Positions 10,801 through 19,668 are shown, counted from the first letter of the stretch. The stretch: 32,586 nucleotides of DNA from Chara braunii (GCA_003427395.1 BFEA01000577.1:681735-714320); one strand, 5' to 3'. Notes: a model not told the origin generated them from the sequence alone. A program made the numbers and translations.

Positions 10801-12215
10801 TCCTGGGTCAGACACATAATTCTTCGGGTGGGGGACATATGGGATGAAGGAAACAAGGACTGGAAATTGGTCCACCAACTCCGATCCTGTTGCCCCATGC
10901 CCGCAAGCTGGCGGACGCTCTAGAACAATTGATATTCTCGATGCCCCTAGCTTGGGTGGTAATCCTGAGAAAAAGACCATCACTACAGGAACAGGATTGG
11001 GTAGCGGCCAGGATAGAAGAGTTCCCCTTACAAATAGGTTCCGTAGTGGAAGTCAGACTGGAAGAAGCATTGATTAACCTATTGGAGAGAAGAGGGGACG
11101 ACACATTGGTGAGATACCACCCAAACCTGGTCCAGTGGCATGACAAGACCAACCTTTATCGAATCCGGGTTTTGCAATGCCACAAAGAGGGGAGAACCAA
11201 TGGCAAGCATACCGACCGGAATCCCCCTCTGGCCTACTTAGCCCTGGACCCTCTCGAATGGCAATGGGAGATGGGTAGGCAAGGGCAACCAGTGCAACTC
11301 ACTGAGCTGTCAGTAAGAACCACTTATAAGATGATTAGGCCCAGAGTGGATGCACGGGCAGCGATAAGGGACAGATGGAAGAGACACTTAAACTTAGGAG
11401 ACGACCAGACTAGAGGTCGGCAATGGTTCAGGGGTATGAAAGAGTGACCGGCGAAGTTCGCCTCCCTACAACGGCAAGTCGGCCACAGATGCCTCCCGAC
11501 CAATAACTGGATCATTGATAGAACGAATCTGGAACAAAGGGGGGAGACTCTCCCTTGGTGCAAATCCTGTTATGCAGGATTCCCGAGCGGACGAATATGT
11601 GAGACCATATAACACATCTTCCTCCAATGCCCGGGGGCTATACTAATGTGGCGTTGGTGGGACCGCATCTGGTCACAGCTAGGAACCGAAGAAGAATGGC
11701 CGTGGAGTTGGGAGTCAATCTTGTTAGGTGAGTGGCGTAGGCCACAAGCATCCCACTATACCAAAAACCTTTTTTCTACGGCCAGAGAGGCGGTGGTGTG
11801 GGCACTCTTGTCCAAAAGGTGTGTTTTTGACCAGGAAGGGGCCAGAATGGGGGAGGGGGAAGTAGCTGACATGGTCAGACAATTTATGGAAACAGAAATA
11901 AGGATACAATGGAATAAGGTTCAGGGCAAAATGGTACACCTCACACAAAAAGCAGATATTATCAAAGAAATACATGCCTTCTGCACAGATTGGCTGTGGG
12001 GGGACAGGGGTGGCAGGCTGGCACAGGTCGAATGGCGTGGGGAGCAGGGAAATGAGGGAGGCAGTGGCGACTTCAACAAGGACTACAACCTCAGATTCAA
12101 GGACTGGCTGCAGGTCGACCCCAACATTCCGTTAAAGGGCCCCGAGGAGTTTCCAGATATGTTTCCCTCGGCAGCCACAGCAATAGCAGAATTACAATGG
12201 TTTGGCCGGGAGTAG
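7827..12215 (+). pseudogene. LINE ORF2 polyprotein (endonuclease + reverse transcriptase), broken
   Basis: ORF2 nicks target DNA and copies the element RNA at the nick. The ATG at 7827 opens directly on the endonuclease motif LRTLNVNGL; then come HETHI (about 7957), IAGDFNAAPD (about 8268), SRIDLIL (about 8475) and GADHKM (about 8560). The RT region has EDKTPGVDGFPKEFW (9299), KNYRSITLLTVVYKLVAKAL (9478), QQGDPLAPFLF (9771) and FADDLTI (9908). The C-terminal zinc-finger-like region has WCKSCYAG...CETI-stop-HIFLQCP (about 11555-11635). Stops: TAG 7884, 9218, 10070; TGA 8070, 8472, 9053, 9077, 9626, 10381, 10435, 11445; TAA 9959, 10726, 11610. Frame changes lie at about 8870-8895, 10115-10150 and 10885-10895. 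Between GFM and YDHVD (about 9598-9612) some 35 residues expected in L1 RTs, including the first catalytic Asp, are missing. Confidence 0.9.
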
Positions 12216-12576
12216 AAACAGACAAAAGGTTCTTGGAATGTTAAGGAACCAGTGTATGGTAGCAGTATATCTGGCCCCTGTCATAGGGTGAAGAGGTTCC
12301 TTCAAAAAAGGCAAAGGGCAGGACGCTGGACCTGGTTTCTGGCAATAGGGTCCTTCCCAGTCTGTCGCATGATCATGATTTTTCTTATTCTTCTTAAATT
12401 TTCTTATGTTCACCTAGGTACTTCTAAAGGATGCTGAGCCTGGTTCTCAGCAAACATGTATCGATGGGACGCTGGACCCGGTTTCCAGCAGGTGTCGCTC
12501 CCCACCAATAGATGGGGCCTCCTCGATGGTGCTAGGGGTGTCTGCTCTTATCAGCCCCCTAGCAGCCACTTGGGTT

Positions 12577-12610
<34 letters not shown>

Positions 12611-12621
12611 CAAAAAAAAAC
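12216..12621 (+). other. LINE 3' UTR and poly-A tail
   Basis: Non-coding sequence after the last ORF2 stop, ending in about 27 A, then C, then nine A. It contains two GCTGGACCyGGTTTCyrGC-type snap-back motifs (12322-12346 and 12469-12489) and a GCTGAGcctggttCTCAGC hairpin (about 12433-12451). A third related motif lies beyond the poly-A at 12815-12844, suggesting a second nested 3'-end fragment. Confidence 0.75.
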
Positions 12622-12639
12622 TAGGGTACGATAGGGGGG

Positions 12640-12795
12640 TTGGGGGTGCGCCAGGGCAAAAAAGATGAGAGGAAGGGTGGGTGGGGTCTTCAGAAGGGTT
12701 CATCTGGACAACTGAGTGGCCGAGTGCTGTGGGTGACTGCCATCCGTCTAGTATCCCACCTCTACAACAACCTGGGCTTTAAAAAAAAGAAAACA
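12640..12795 (+). mobile_element. SINE-like retroposon, shared-3'-end family copy 1
   Basis: The 3' end CCTCTACAACAACCTGGGC (12759-12777) is followed by an A-rich tail. About 60 bp upstream of it aligns without gaps to copy 3 at 16254-16314 (TGGsCGAGTGC, GGTGACT, CAT). The 5' limit is uncertain, and no RNA polymerase III boxes could be assigned with confidence. Confidence 0.6.
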
Positions 12796-12814
12796 GAAAG
12801 GGTCAGTGGGCTGT

Positions 12815-12844
12815 TCGATGGGATGCTGGACTGGGTTTCCAGCA
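12815..12844 (+). repeat. snap-back motif related to the LINE 3' UTR
   Basis: TTCGATGGGATGCTGGACTG... closely matches 12460-12490 inside the LINE 3' UTR, including the GCTGGA/TCCAGC stem, although it lies downstream of the poly-A. Confidence 0.6.
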
Positions 12845-13190
12845 TAGGAGAAGCTGCGTAATGACCCCAGTAATTTTCCAGGGAGAAACATGGTGAGGTC
12901 CCCAACCTGCATGTCAACTTGCTATAGTGAGAAATTCTTCTGAAAAAAAATAAAATCTGTCGTGGAGGCAAGTTGGGAAATGTGACAGCATGGGCACGGT
13001 TCAACTAGTCAAAGGATATAACGGAGAAGAGGATTTGAGCACTTATGTAACAAGGGATGACTGTGGATGTCCAGGCATCATTTTTTTTTTTCTTTTTTTT
13101 TTTCTATTTTTTTTTTGTGGCTAACATCCTGGGGGCACCTCCTTCCTTTGGCTAGGATAGGAGCCTGAACCCAGTCAAAGGGACCCAGTT
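12845..13190. other. no recognisable gene; A-rich and T-rich runs
   Basis: An A-rich run at about 12941-12954 and T-runs at 13080-13117 suggest old retroposon tails on both strands. No body could be matched. Confidence 0.4.
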
Positions 13191-13324
13191 TGGATGGCTC
13201 CATTCTTTTCTTCATCTTCTTCTTCTTCTTCTTCTTCTTCTTCTTCTTTTTTTTTTTTTTGAAGCCTGGGTTGTTGTAGAGGCCGGAGACCGACCCTGGT
13301 GGATACCTGGATGGCTCCATTCTT
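13191..13324 (-). mobile_element. 5'-truncated retroposon with perfect 17-bp TSD (shared-3'-end family copy 2)
   Basis: TGGATGGCTCCATTCTT occurs perfectly at 13191-13207 and 13308-13324. On the minus strand the insert (13208-13307) has a ~47-bp body ending GGCCTCTACAACAACCCAGG + CTTC, a poly-A run and a (GAA)n tail. This is the signature of target-primed reverse transcription of a severely 5'-truncated copy, and it fixes the 3' boundary of the family. Confidence 0.9.
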
Positions 13325-13424
13325 ATTTTGTGGGGACATCACATCCTGGGAACCATTGCTTTTTTGTACAATTGATTCCGTTGCACTGGCTGCATTGATT
13401 GCCCTCTCCACTTGAGGGGATTAA

Positions 13425-13573
13425 ACCACCAGTACTTGGCCCAGCTATTGGCCGCGGAACAAAATACAGTAGAAACGTTTCTAGTCGGATGAATTTGTGC
13501 GCTCCGCAGTGGCCCGTACGTTTCCCAAAATCGTGGCTTGTATACGGGCATGACTTTAGGAAGTACTTGAGGT
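13425..13573 (-). mobile_element. MITE family 2, copy a (TTAA-flanked)
   Basis: Terminal inverted repeats ACCACCAGTACTT / AAGTACTTGAGGT bound a 149-bp element, with TTAA on the left (13421-13424) and TTAC on the right. Read on the minus strand, the whole element aligns with copy b (16365-16500), including AAATTCATCCGACTAGAAAC and TAGCTGGGCCAAGTACTGG. The TTAA target suggests a piggyBac-type mobiliser, which is an inference. Confidence 0.8.
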
Positions 13574-13577
13574 TTAC

Positions 13578-14749
13578 AGATTACATCTGGAAGAAAGAAG
13601 TCTTCAGATATATGGCCACGAAAAGGTTAGACTCCTAGGGATTGAATGAACAAAATTCGCCGCAATAATGAGAACCCTGCATAGGATCAGAGCCAATACC
13701 TCAGAAGATTCTGTGCTGATCATGATCCTGATGACATTTCATCGGGAATTGAGCTTGTTGGGGTACCCGAGTACGATATTTGTGAAGGCTTTGAGGAGAA
13801 TGGCAAAAAGGGTGGGAGGGAGGGTCTGGGCTGATATGGCACGACTATTAGGGGCACTGTACTTGACTGACCAGGAGCGAAAGTGGGTTGAGAAGCACTA
13901 AGGAGGCTCAGGCTCACCCTACTCAGTTTGTACTAACCCAGGTAAGAGAGAAAGGGGTGCATGACTGGGAACGCAGGCACAGGAAAAAACAGGGGGGAAT
14001 GATGACAAGAAACGACACACGACGAGCATCTACCGATCAGATAACCACTGAATCCAGAAGAGTGCCAAGGGAACAAATGGTAACCCAAGGGACAAGGGTA
14101 GGCACGGGCCTCTAAGGTCGGGTGGACCACATATCTGGTCAGTGAATCCCTATACTGTACGCCAAGCTGCTAACCGACAAAAAATGTGACGTCCACACGC
14201 GGATAGTTAGTGGGGTTGAAGGTATGGGATATGTCACGAACGTTTCTTCGCGTGAAGGTTCTAGAGACCAAAGAAATTTGGTTTATTTATTTTGTTTTAT
14301 TTTTATTTTTATTTTTATTTTAGTATTCTTTTTACTATTTGTTCTACTTTTTTTTGTACAAGCTCGCGTCCTTGAAGTCCAGGACATGAGTACGAGTAGT
14401 ATTTATACACGGGCAGGGAAATAGCCCGTCATAGCTTGAGCAGGATGGAGTAGAAGAGCTATGGTGGCATTCTGTGGTTAACGCCTGGTGGTTTAAACCA
14501 CTACTACTTTTGATGCACTTTTCTCCGGGGCTGGAAACGCCCTGTGCACCCCAAAAAGAATGAAACAGTGCAGGCCTCCTTTTGGCTGTCAACACCAGCC
14601 ATCTTGCTCCTGAGGTGGAGCCCTGAGTCGCGCCAGCATGCTAGCCGCCTTGTGGGCCAAGCTTTTTCAAACCGCCTGGGCATTAGGCTTGCCTGCTGCC
14701 GCCAGCCATTGTGATCCAGTAGGCCCGAAGCCCCCGTCATGTATACTAC
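13578..14749. other. unassigned stretch
   Basis: No known domain. Short + frames at 13668-13901 (77 codons, basic, Arg/Lys-rich end) and 13888-14115 overlap and are not supported by any homolog in the window. T-rich runs occur at 14283-14355. GGTTTAAACCACTACTACTT at 14493 resembles a decayed family-2 MITE end joined at TTTAAA. Confidence 0.4.
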
Positions 14750-14863
14750 AAGGGCCCATGGCCGATGCATGGGCCAAGTACTGTGACAAGGGCCCATGGC
14801 CGATGTATGGGCCAAGTACTGAGACAAGGGGCCATGGCCGATGTATGGGTCAAATAGCTGGGA
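14750..14863 (+). repeat. 38-bp tandem repeat, 3 units
   Basis: Units start at 14750, 14788 and 14826, each beginning AAGGGsCCATGGCCGATGyA. The stretch GGCCGATGTATGGGCCAAGT + ACTG differs at only three positions from the right terminus of MITE family 2 (GGCCGATAGCTGGGCCAAGT + ACTG), so the array looks like an amplified element end. Confidence 0.9.
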
Positions 14864-15027
14864 AATGTACTGGGAGGCACAGGGATTGGTCCTGTTGGCA
14901 TGGTCCCTGATGCTACTGGCTGTCCCCTGGCCGGTATCGCCCACCTGTAGGTCAGGTGCATCCACCGCATGTTGTTCTCTCGTGAACACTGTTCTGGCTG
15001 CTGCAGGGTTCCCTGTATGACTATAAT

Positions 15028-15103
15028 TAGGAGTAGCTCAGTGGTTAGAGCACCGGTTGGAAATGCGCATTGTGGTATGATTTTGTGGGTTCAAAACTCA
15101 GCA
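15028..15103 (+). mobile_element. tRNA-derived SINE head
   Basis: The box-A-like TAGCTCAGTGGTTAGAGC (15034-15051) and box-B-like GTGGGTTCAAAACTC (15085-15099) have tRNA spacing. The acceptor stem does not close and the B box is altered, so a functional tRNA is unlikely. The downstream body is not defined. Confidence 0.7.
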
Positions 15104-15380
15104 GCCTTGCGCATGGACACCGGCAGGGCGTTAGAATGATGCACGGCTGGACACACACTCCCCTTGGCTGCCGCAGGTAAGCTATTACAGACACTGCTTG
15201 TGCACCACCCAGGGGCCAGGGGTCTTAGTCCATGGTTGTTGTATGTTGGGTTTGGGCTGTGGGATGTCTGCCTGATGCTCTTGGTTCTAGTGGTTTTCAG
15301 GCTTTGCGTGCTTGCATGCTTGGGGATGATTGCTCATTTGCCTTCCAGTCCGATATTGCGCACAAAACGTTCAGTTTCCA

Positions 15381-15440
15381 CAGTAGCTCAGTAGGTTCGA
15401 TAGTAGACTGCATGGATGAGGTCGTGTGTTCAAACTCGCT
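15381..15440 (+). mobile_element. second tRNA-like SINE head
   Basis: CAGTAGCTCAGTAGGTTCGA followed 35-40 bp later by GTGTGTTCAAACTCG resembles the A and B boxes of the copy at 15028 but is more diverged. It lies directly upstream of the first stem-loop of the three-copy family. Confidence 0.55.
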
Positions 15441-15459
15441 TACATAGTGGGATGCAGGA

Positions 15460-15549
15460 CCAAGAGACCTACACACCACCCATAGACTCAGGAACGGTTG
15501 ATGAGAGTGAGACTTAGTACAGACTGGTCGGTGTTGGTAGGTTTCTTGG
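15460..15549 (+). repeat. conserved-loop stem-loop, copy 1
   Basis: The left arm CCAAGAGACCTAC pairs with the right arm GTAGGTTTCTTGG (13 positions, one G-T). Partial inner pairing surrounds a loop with the invariant box GGAACGGTTGATGAGAGTGA + GACTTAGTAC. Confidence 0.7.
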
Positions 15550-15641
15550 GGCAAGATTAGAGTAGGGGGACCCGTTGCTAGCTGGAGATCAGGGGGGGTC
15601 AGCCACTAGGCACGGGAGGGGTTAGGATGAGGGCTCCCCTT

Positions 15642-15718
15642 AGGACAGCTCGCCCGTGGAACAGGAACGGTTGATGAGAGTGAGACTTAGTACAATCTAC
15701 AGTCGATGTCTGTCTGAA
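15642..15718 (+). repeat. conserved-loop stem-loop, copy 2
   Basis: It has the same loop box as copy 1 (starting 15664), with different stem sequence that still pairs: GTGGA with TCTAC, TCG with CGA and GACAG with CTGTC. Pairing is weaker than in copies 1 and 3. Confidence 0.6.
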
Positions 15719-15719
15719 C

Positions 15720-15810
15720 TAGGACCCTACAAACTGCCCATGGAACGAGGAACAGTTGATGAGAGTGAGACTTAGTACAGTCTATGGGCGGTGCTGGTAG
15801 GGCTCTTGTG
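15720..15810 (+). repeat. conserved-loop stem-loop, copy 3
   Basis: The inner stem GCCCATGGA pairs with TCTATGGGC (one G-T), and the outer CCCTAC pairs with GTAGGG. The loop box is GGAACAGTTGATGAGAGTGA + GACTTAGTAC, one base different from copies 1 and 2. Confidence 0.7.
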
Positions 15811-16251
15811 TCAGTGGGGCTCTCTACAAGATTGGTTGGGTTGCCTGCCTCCTATGTTCGGTTCACTATCAAACAAACAAGTAGTAATGACAACAGTGTG
15901 CACAGCGAACAACCTAATAACAGAACAACAGTAAAAACAGCTGTGTACACAACGATAGGAACGCAAAATAGGTCCATCTATGGGACTTGTAGTGAAACGT
16001 CTGTACCTAGCACCTGAAGTACCTGGGCGACAAGGCTCGCTCAAATATGCTTCGATCAGGGCTGAGTGGGGTGTGTGGGAACTCAGCTTAGTCCTGGTAC
16101 CTACAACCACGGTTCGGTCACCCCCAGGCTGGAGGGTGACGATCCTGATTGATAGACACTGAGGTAGAATAGTGGGAGTAGGAGTGTGCCAGGAGAAATT
16201 ACGAAAGAGGTAGGCTGGGAGGGAGTCCCATAGGATTAGGGGGCCTCTACC

Positions 16252-16316
16252 ACATGGGCGAGTGCCAAAGGTGACTCTCATATGTTTGTAATCCAGCCTC
16301 TACAACAACCTGGGGT
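16252..16316 (+). mobile_element. SINE-like retroposon, shared-3'-end family copy 3
   Basis: Ends GCCTCTACAACAACCTGGG (16296-16314) and aligns over ~60 bp with copy 1. No A-rich tail follows, so the copy is interrupted or decayed. Confidence 0.65.
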
Positions 16317-16364
16317 GGTGGTAGGTTGGTAGTGTGAGGTGAAATTGAGAGAAGAGTGTAGCTT

Positions 16365-16500
16365 ACCACCAGTACTTCCTAGAGTTGCGGCACAATTTTA
16401 GGAAACGTACGGGCTGCTACAGGAGCGCCCAAATTCATCCGACTAGAAACTTTTCTACTCCTTTTTTTCGCGGCCGATAGCTGGGCCAAGTACTGGCGGT
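16365..16500 (+). mobile_element. MITE family 2, copy b
   Basis: TIRs ACCACCAGTACTT / AAGTACTGGCGGT bound a 136-bp element, full length relative to copy a. Right flank TCAA and left flank GCTT are consistent with a decayed TTAA target, but not proof. Confidence 0.75.
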
Positions 16501-16523
16501 TCAAAAGAAAAAGAGAAAACTAC

Positions 16524-16685
16524 GGCGCAGTCAGGGTTTGAGTTTGTAATTGCATTTGAGGCAAAAGGGCCGGTAATGCTGAATGTATGTAACCAACGAT
16601 TCGGGACAGGTGGGGTCACATGGGGGTGTGTTGTGTTCGCAGGATTGCCTGAAGTGCAATTTCAAACTGTTTTCGTGACTGCGCC
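16524..16685 (+). mobile_element. MITE family 1, copy b
   Basis: The left end GGCGCAGTCAGGGTTTGAGT... and right end ...TTTTCGTGACTGCGCC form ~40-bp imperfect inverted repeats. The interior matches copy a (1443-1608) in opposite orientation. An A-rich run follows at 16698-16730. Confidence 0.8.
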
Positions 16686-17409
16686 GAAGTTACCCCAAAG
16701 AAAAAAGAAAAAAAGAAAAAAAAACAACCATCCCCGCTTGAAAAAGATATACGCGGATCGTTTACGGTTGCATTTTTTGAGGGTTCGGGTGCCGGACTGA
16801 AATGGCTGGCAGCACCAGCCAAAAGCAGGCCCAATAGCTGGCTCGTTTTTTGGGTGCGCAGGGCGAATTTAGGCTCGGCATGAATAGCTGGGCAGGGTAC
16901 GGCCAATTTAGCAGTGTTTTCTTCTTTTTTATTCATTTTTTCTTCCTTTTCCTAAAATTCAAATTTCCATTACATAATTCAGGCAAAGGCCAGGGAACCT
17001 CCCAGAAATTGGGCTGGAAGCATTCTCCAGCTTAGCCTACAGGCTTCCGCCTGCAGGCTCCCTTGCCCTGAAACCTCTGCCGCTCGTGGCTGCCTCCAAC
17101 GAGTACCCTAACTACCACCTGCCTAACTTTCACGGTTTCACCTCTCTGTTTTTCCAGGCATCCTGGATTCCATCATATTTATATAATTGTGGTTTTCTCC
17201 GGCTTAGCCCAAAAGTGGATGGGAAAAAAAGAAATTTGCAGCCAGGAGGCTGCACTTGTGTGGGTTCCATTTTCGTCGTTTCATTTCTTTCTATTTGCGG
17301 TAAGGTCGTGCAGTACAGCTTCGCTAGGAGGGGTTCGTTTGGGGTCTCCGACAGCAGAAAATAGGGTCCGGTCGCAGTCGTCCCTAAGACCGGTCGTAGG
17401 GCAGGTTAT
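16686..17409. other. no recognisable gene
   Basis: A fragment GGGTGCGCAGGGCGAATTTA with AATAGCTGGGCAGGGTACGG (16852-16906) resembles the right part of family-2 MITEs. The rest, including + frames at 17086-17590, has no recognisable domain. Confidence 0.4.
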
Positions 17410-17510
17410 CTTTGGACACTACCATCCAGAAGGCTGTCCATCCGTGGGTTGCGTGTGGTGTGTGGGAGAGTGTTGGCTTTGGACACTACCATCCAAAAGG
17501 CTGTCCATCC
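17410..17510 (+). repeat. 34-bp direct repeat, two copies
   Basis: CTTTGGACACTACCATCCAr + AAGGCTGTCCATCC occurs at 17410 and 17477 with one difference, 67 bp apart. Confidence 0.9.
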
Positions 17511-17841
17511 CCCACGTCATAAGACCTTTGCCAAGCTTACTGTCTAGAACATACAGCATGCTACCCGAATGGCTGCGTCCCCGCGTTTGACGCGGTATAA
17601 CAGTTTTGACGTCATTGGTCATTTCAATTCTTCGAAATTGTCGAACATTTTGGTTTCCTGTCACTCCTTTTTTTTCTTCTTCTTCTTTTTGAAAAGAAGC
17701 CAGCCGCGGGCTACGAGTGGGGGCTGATATATGAGCAACCTCCCTTAGTAGGCCCAGTGCTGGCTGCTCCAATCTAATGGTGGGGGGCTGCACCTGCTGG
17801 GAATTGGGCCCAGCGTCGCAGATGCAGTCTACCAGGGCCAC

Positions 17842-17920
17842 TACCTGGCTTCGGCTGTGTGAGGCTGTGTAGCCAGGTATGTGTGTCTGGAATCCGGCCT
17901 CTACAACAACCTGGGCCAAA
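17842..17920 (+). mobile_element. shared-3'-end retroposon family copy 4, with hairpin
   Basis: Ends GGCCTCTACAACAACCTGGG + C (17896-17916), followed by a short A-rich stretch. A 9-bp perfect inverted repeat TACCTGGCT/AGCCAGGTA (17842-17850, 17871-17879) lies just upstream. The 5' end is unknown. Confidence 0.6.
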
Positions 17921-18381
17921 AATTAAAGCAACAGGGAACTCTTCACCTTCTTCTGGGCGCCTGACCAGGCCCTTCCGAGCCTGTTCTTTTCTTTTCTTTT
18001 TCCTTTTTTTCTTTTTTTTTCCCGAGCCTGTTCTGTAAGTGCTCCGCCTTCTGTCTGACTGTCTGCTTGTGTGCCTCAGACTCTTGTATGACTCAGGCTT
18101 TTCCTTAGCCCACCACCCCTGCAACATTGGGAAGATGGAGGAAACAAATCCAGAAACTCCAAGAGAGGCTTCATGGGGATAGACGTCTCCTTGGTGCAGT
18201 CGTGAAAGATGAGATGATAGTCCCTGGTCATCCACGGGTTCCCCCCTTGTCACCTCTTCCAGTCCACATTCCCAATCTTCCTCCCTTGAACCCCCACGAG
18301 CCAACTGTCACTGAATTGTTTGATGATTTGGTGCATTTCCTTCCCATTGCATTGTTATATCCATTTGTACCTTCTGCTTAA

Positions 18382-18525
18382 ACCGCCAGTACCTTTCCCC
18401 GCTGTAAAAAACAAGGTGTTGCGGTTAACACAGAGGGCCTAGGCAGGCGGCAGCGGCGGCCAGGTGCATCCGCCAAGCTTGGTGCGCAGGGCCCGCAGCC
18501 GATAGCTGAGAACGGTACGGGCGGT
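18382..18525 (+). mobile_element. MITE family 2 relative with TTAA on both sides
   Basis: TIRs ACCGCCAGTACC / GGTACGGGCGGT (11 of 12 complementary) are flanked by TTAA at 18378-18381 and 18526-18529. The interior differs from copies a and b except near the right end (GCCGATAGCTGAG...), so it is a related or rearranged subfamily. Confidence 0.75.
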
Positions 18526-18532
18526 TTAAACC

Positions 18533-18666
18533 CCCAAAAGTTCCTAAAGTAGTAACCCTAAACAAGCCTGACTTTAGGAAACATGCGGGCCACCACAGAT
18601 GCACCCAAATTTATCCGACTAGAAACATGTCTACTCTGCTTTCTTCCGTGGCCGATAGCTGGGCTG
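18533..18666 (+). mobile_element. MITE family 2, partial copy
   Basis: Shares TTTAGGAAACrTrCGGGC, AAATTTATCCGACTAGAAAC and GGCCGATAGCTGGGC with copies a and b, but lacks the terminal TIRs. It directly abuts the preceding TTAA-flanked element. Confidence 0.7.
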
Positions 18667-19287
18667 CGACGAACTGTTTCCTGCAACCGCGTGGCTTTCT
18701 GCGCAAGGCTACTTCGGGGGTTGAATCGGGATGGCCCGTTGAATTGCATGGGTGCCTTTGCCAGTTTTCGGAATTGAGGCTGGTATGGTCCCACAACGGT
18801 TGGTAGTCGATCGCGCCTTAGCGAGCGCGGAGGATAACTGTTGACATAGCTTCTTTCTTGTTCTGCTGTGGGAAATGGGAATTTTGGCACGATCATCGCG
18901 CGGGAAAAACTTTTTGAATTTCCAACTGATCGCAGTGATCGGAATTTTCTTCTCTCGGAATTTCTTTTTACAATTAGAATTTAGGCTAGGAATTTGGGTG
19001 CATCGCAATTTTTGCTGCATGGCGCTTCTTGCTTGCGCACGCTTTGCCGCGTCAGGATCTATGCTCTGACTTTTCCGCGCCTTAATCTTACGTGTAACTG
19101 TAATTCTTTTCTTGCCGGGCGTGATTGTAACTGTAATCCTCTCTTTCTTGATATCCTCGCTGCCCCCCCCCGCGCACATACCTTTCCCATTGTTCTATTG
19201 GCCTGGCCATGCAGTCGTAGGCACTTCCTTCCTCCTCTTCTCCCCCACTCAGGCACAATCCCGAGTATCTCACGCAAACACGCATGC

Positions 19288-19294
19288 TATAAAT
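19288..19294 (+). promoter_or_regulatory. TATA box of the left LTR-like block
   Basis: TATAAAT in the context GCATGCTATAAATTTT, about 450 bp from the TG start. The inverted partner has the same box in a matching context. Confidence 0.6.
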
Positions 19295-19546
19295 TTTGCA
19301 AGCACGATCAACTCGCTCTCTATGAATTTTTGGAGTTAGCGAGGTCGAGAGGATCGACTAATGAGCACGAGCCTGAAGGTGAGTAGAGAGTTGGGCGATC
19401 CGACAAGCTTGTGCTGGATATGCGGGGTTGACGTGTGGCCGCGACAGACTGTGGCACACAGGCGAACCTGCCTTGCATGTTCAGGCTAAGCGGGGTGACA
19501 ACTCTGTGTGGGTGCGCGGCGACGGACCACCCGCATCGGGATGGTG

Positions 19547-19548
<2 letters not shown>

Positions 19549-19618
<70 letters not shown>

Positions 19619-19668
19619 NNNNNNNNNNNNNNNNNNNNNNNNNNNNNNNNNNNNNNNNNNNNNNNNNN

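Larger units (their letters stand above)
4667..12621 (+). mobile_element. degenerate L1-type LINE retrotransposon
   Basis: One non-LTR retrotransposon in + orientation: ORF1 with a DUF4283-like/CCHC region, ORF2 with apurinic-type endonuclease, reverse transcriptase and a C-terminal Cys/His region, a ~370-bp 3' UTR and a terminal poly-A at about 12582-12620. The order is typical of plant L1 elements. The true 5' end was not found; the pyrimidine-rich repeats at 2.8-3.8 kb could belong to a 5' UTR. Both ORFs are broken by about 24 in-frame stops and at least four frameshifts, and the RT has an internal deletion, so the copy is dead. A target-site duplication could not be located. Confidence 0.9.

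Noticed and set aside
4667-12215. Alternative genetic code (TGA/TAG read as Trp)
   Set aside because: Frameshifts and an RT deletion show ordinary decay; other frames in the window end normally at TGA and TAG.
14745-14870. CRISPR-like array
   Set aside because: The 38-bp units are contiguous with no unique spacers, in a eukaryotic transposon context.
15491-15780. Hammerhead ribozyme or C/D-box snoRNA in the conserved loop (TTGATGAG...GAGAC)
   Set aside because: The invariant C of CTGATGA and the GAAA core are missing, and no properly placed D box/terminal stem pair was found.
17419-18304. Minus-strand ORFs of 166 and 176 codons
   Set aside because: They cross poly-A/GAA runs and retroposon tails; no domain and no homolog in the window.
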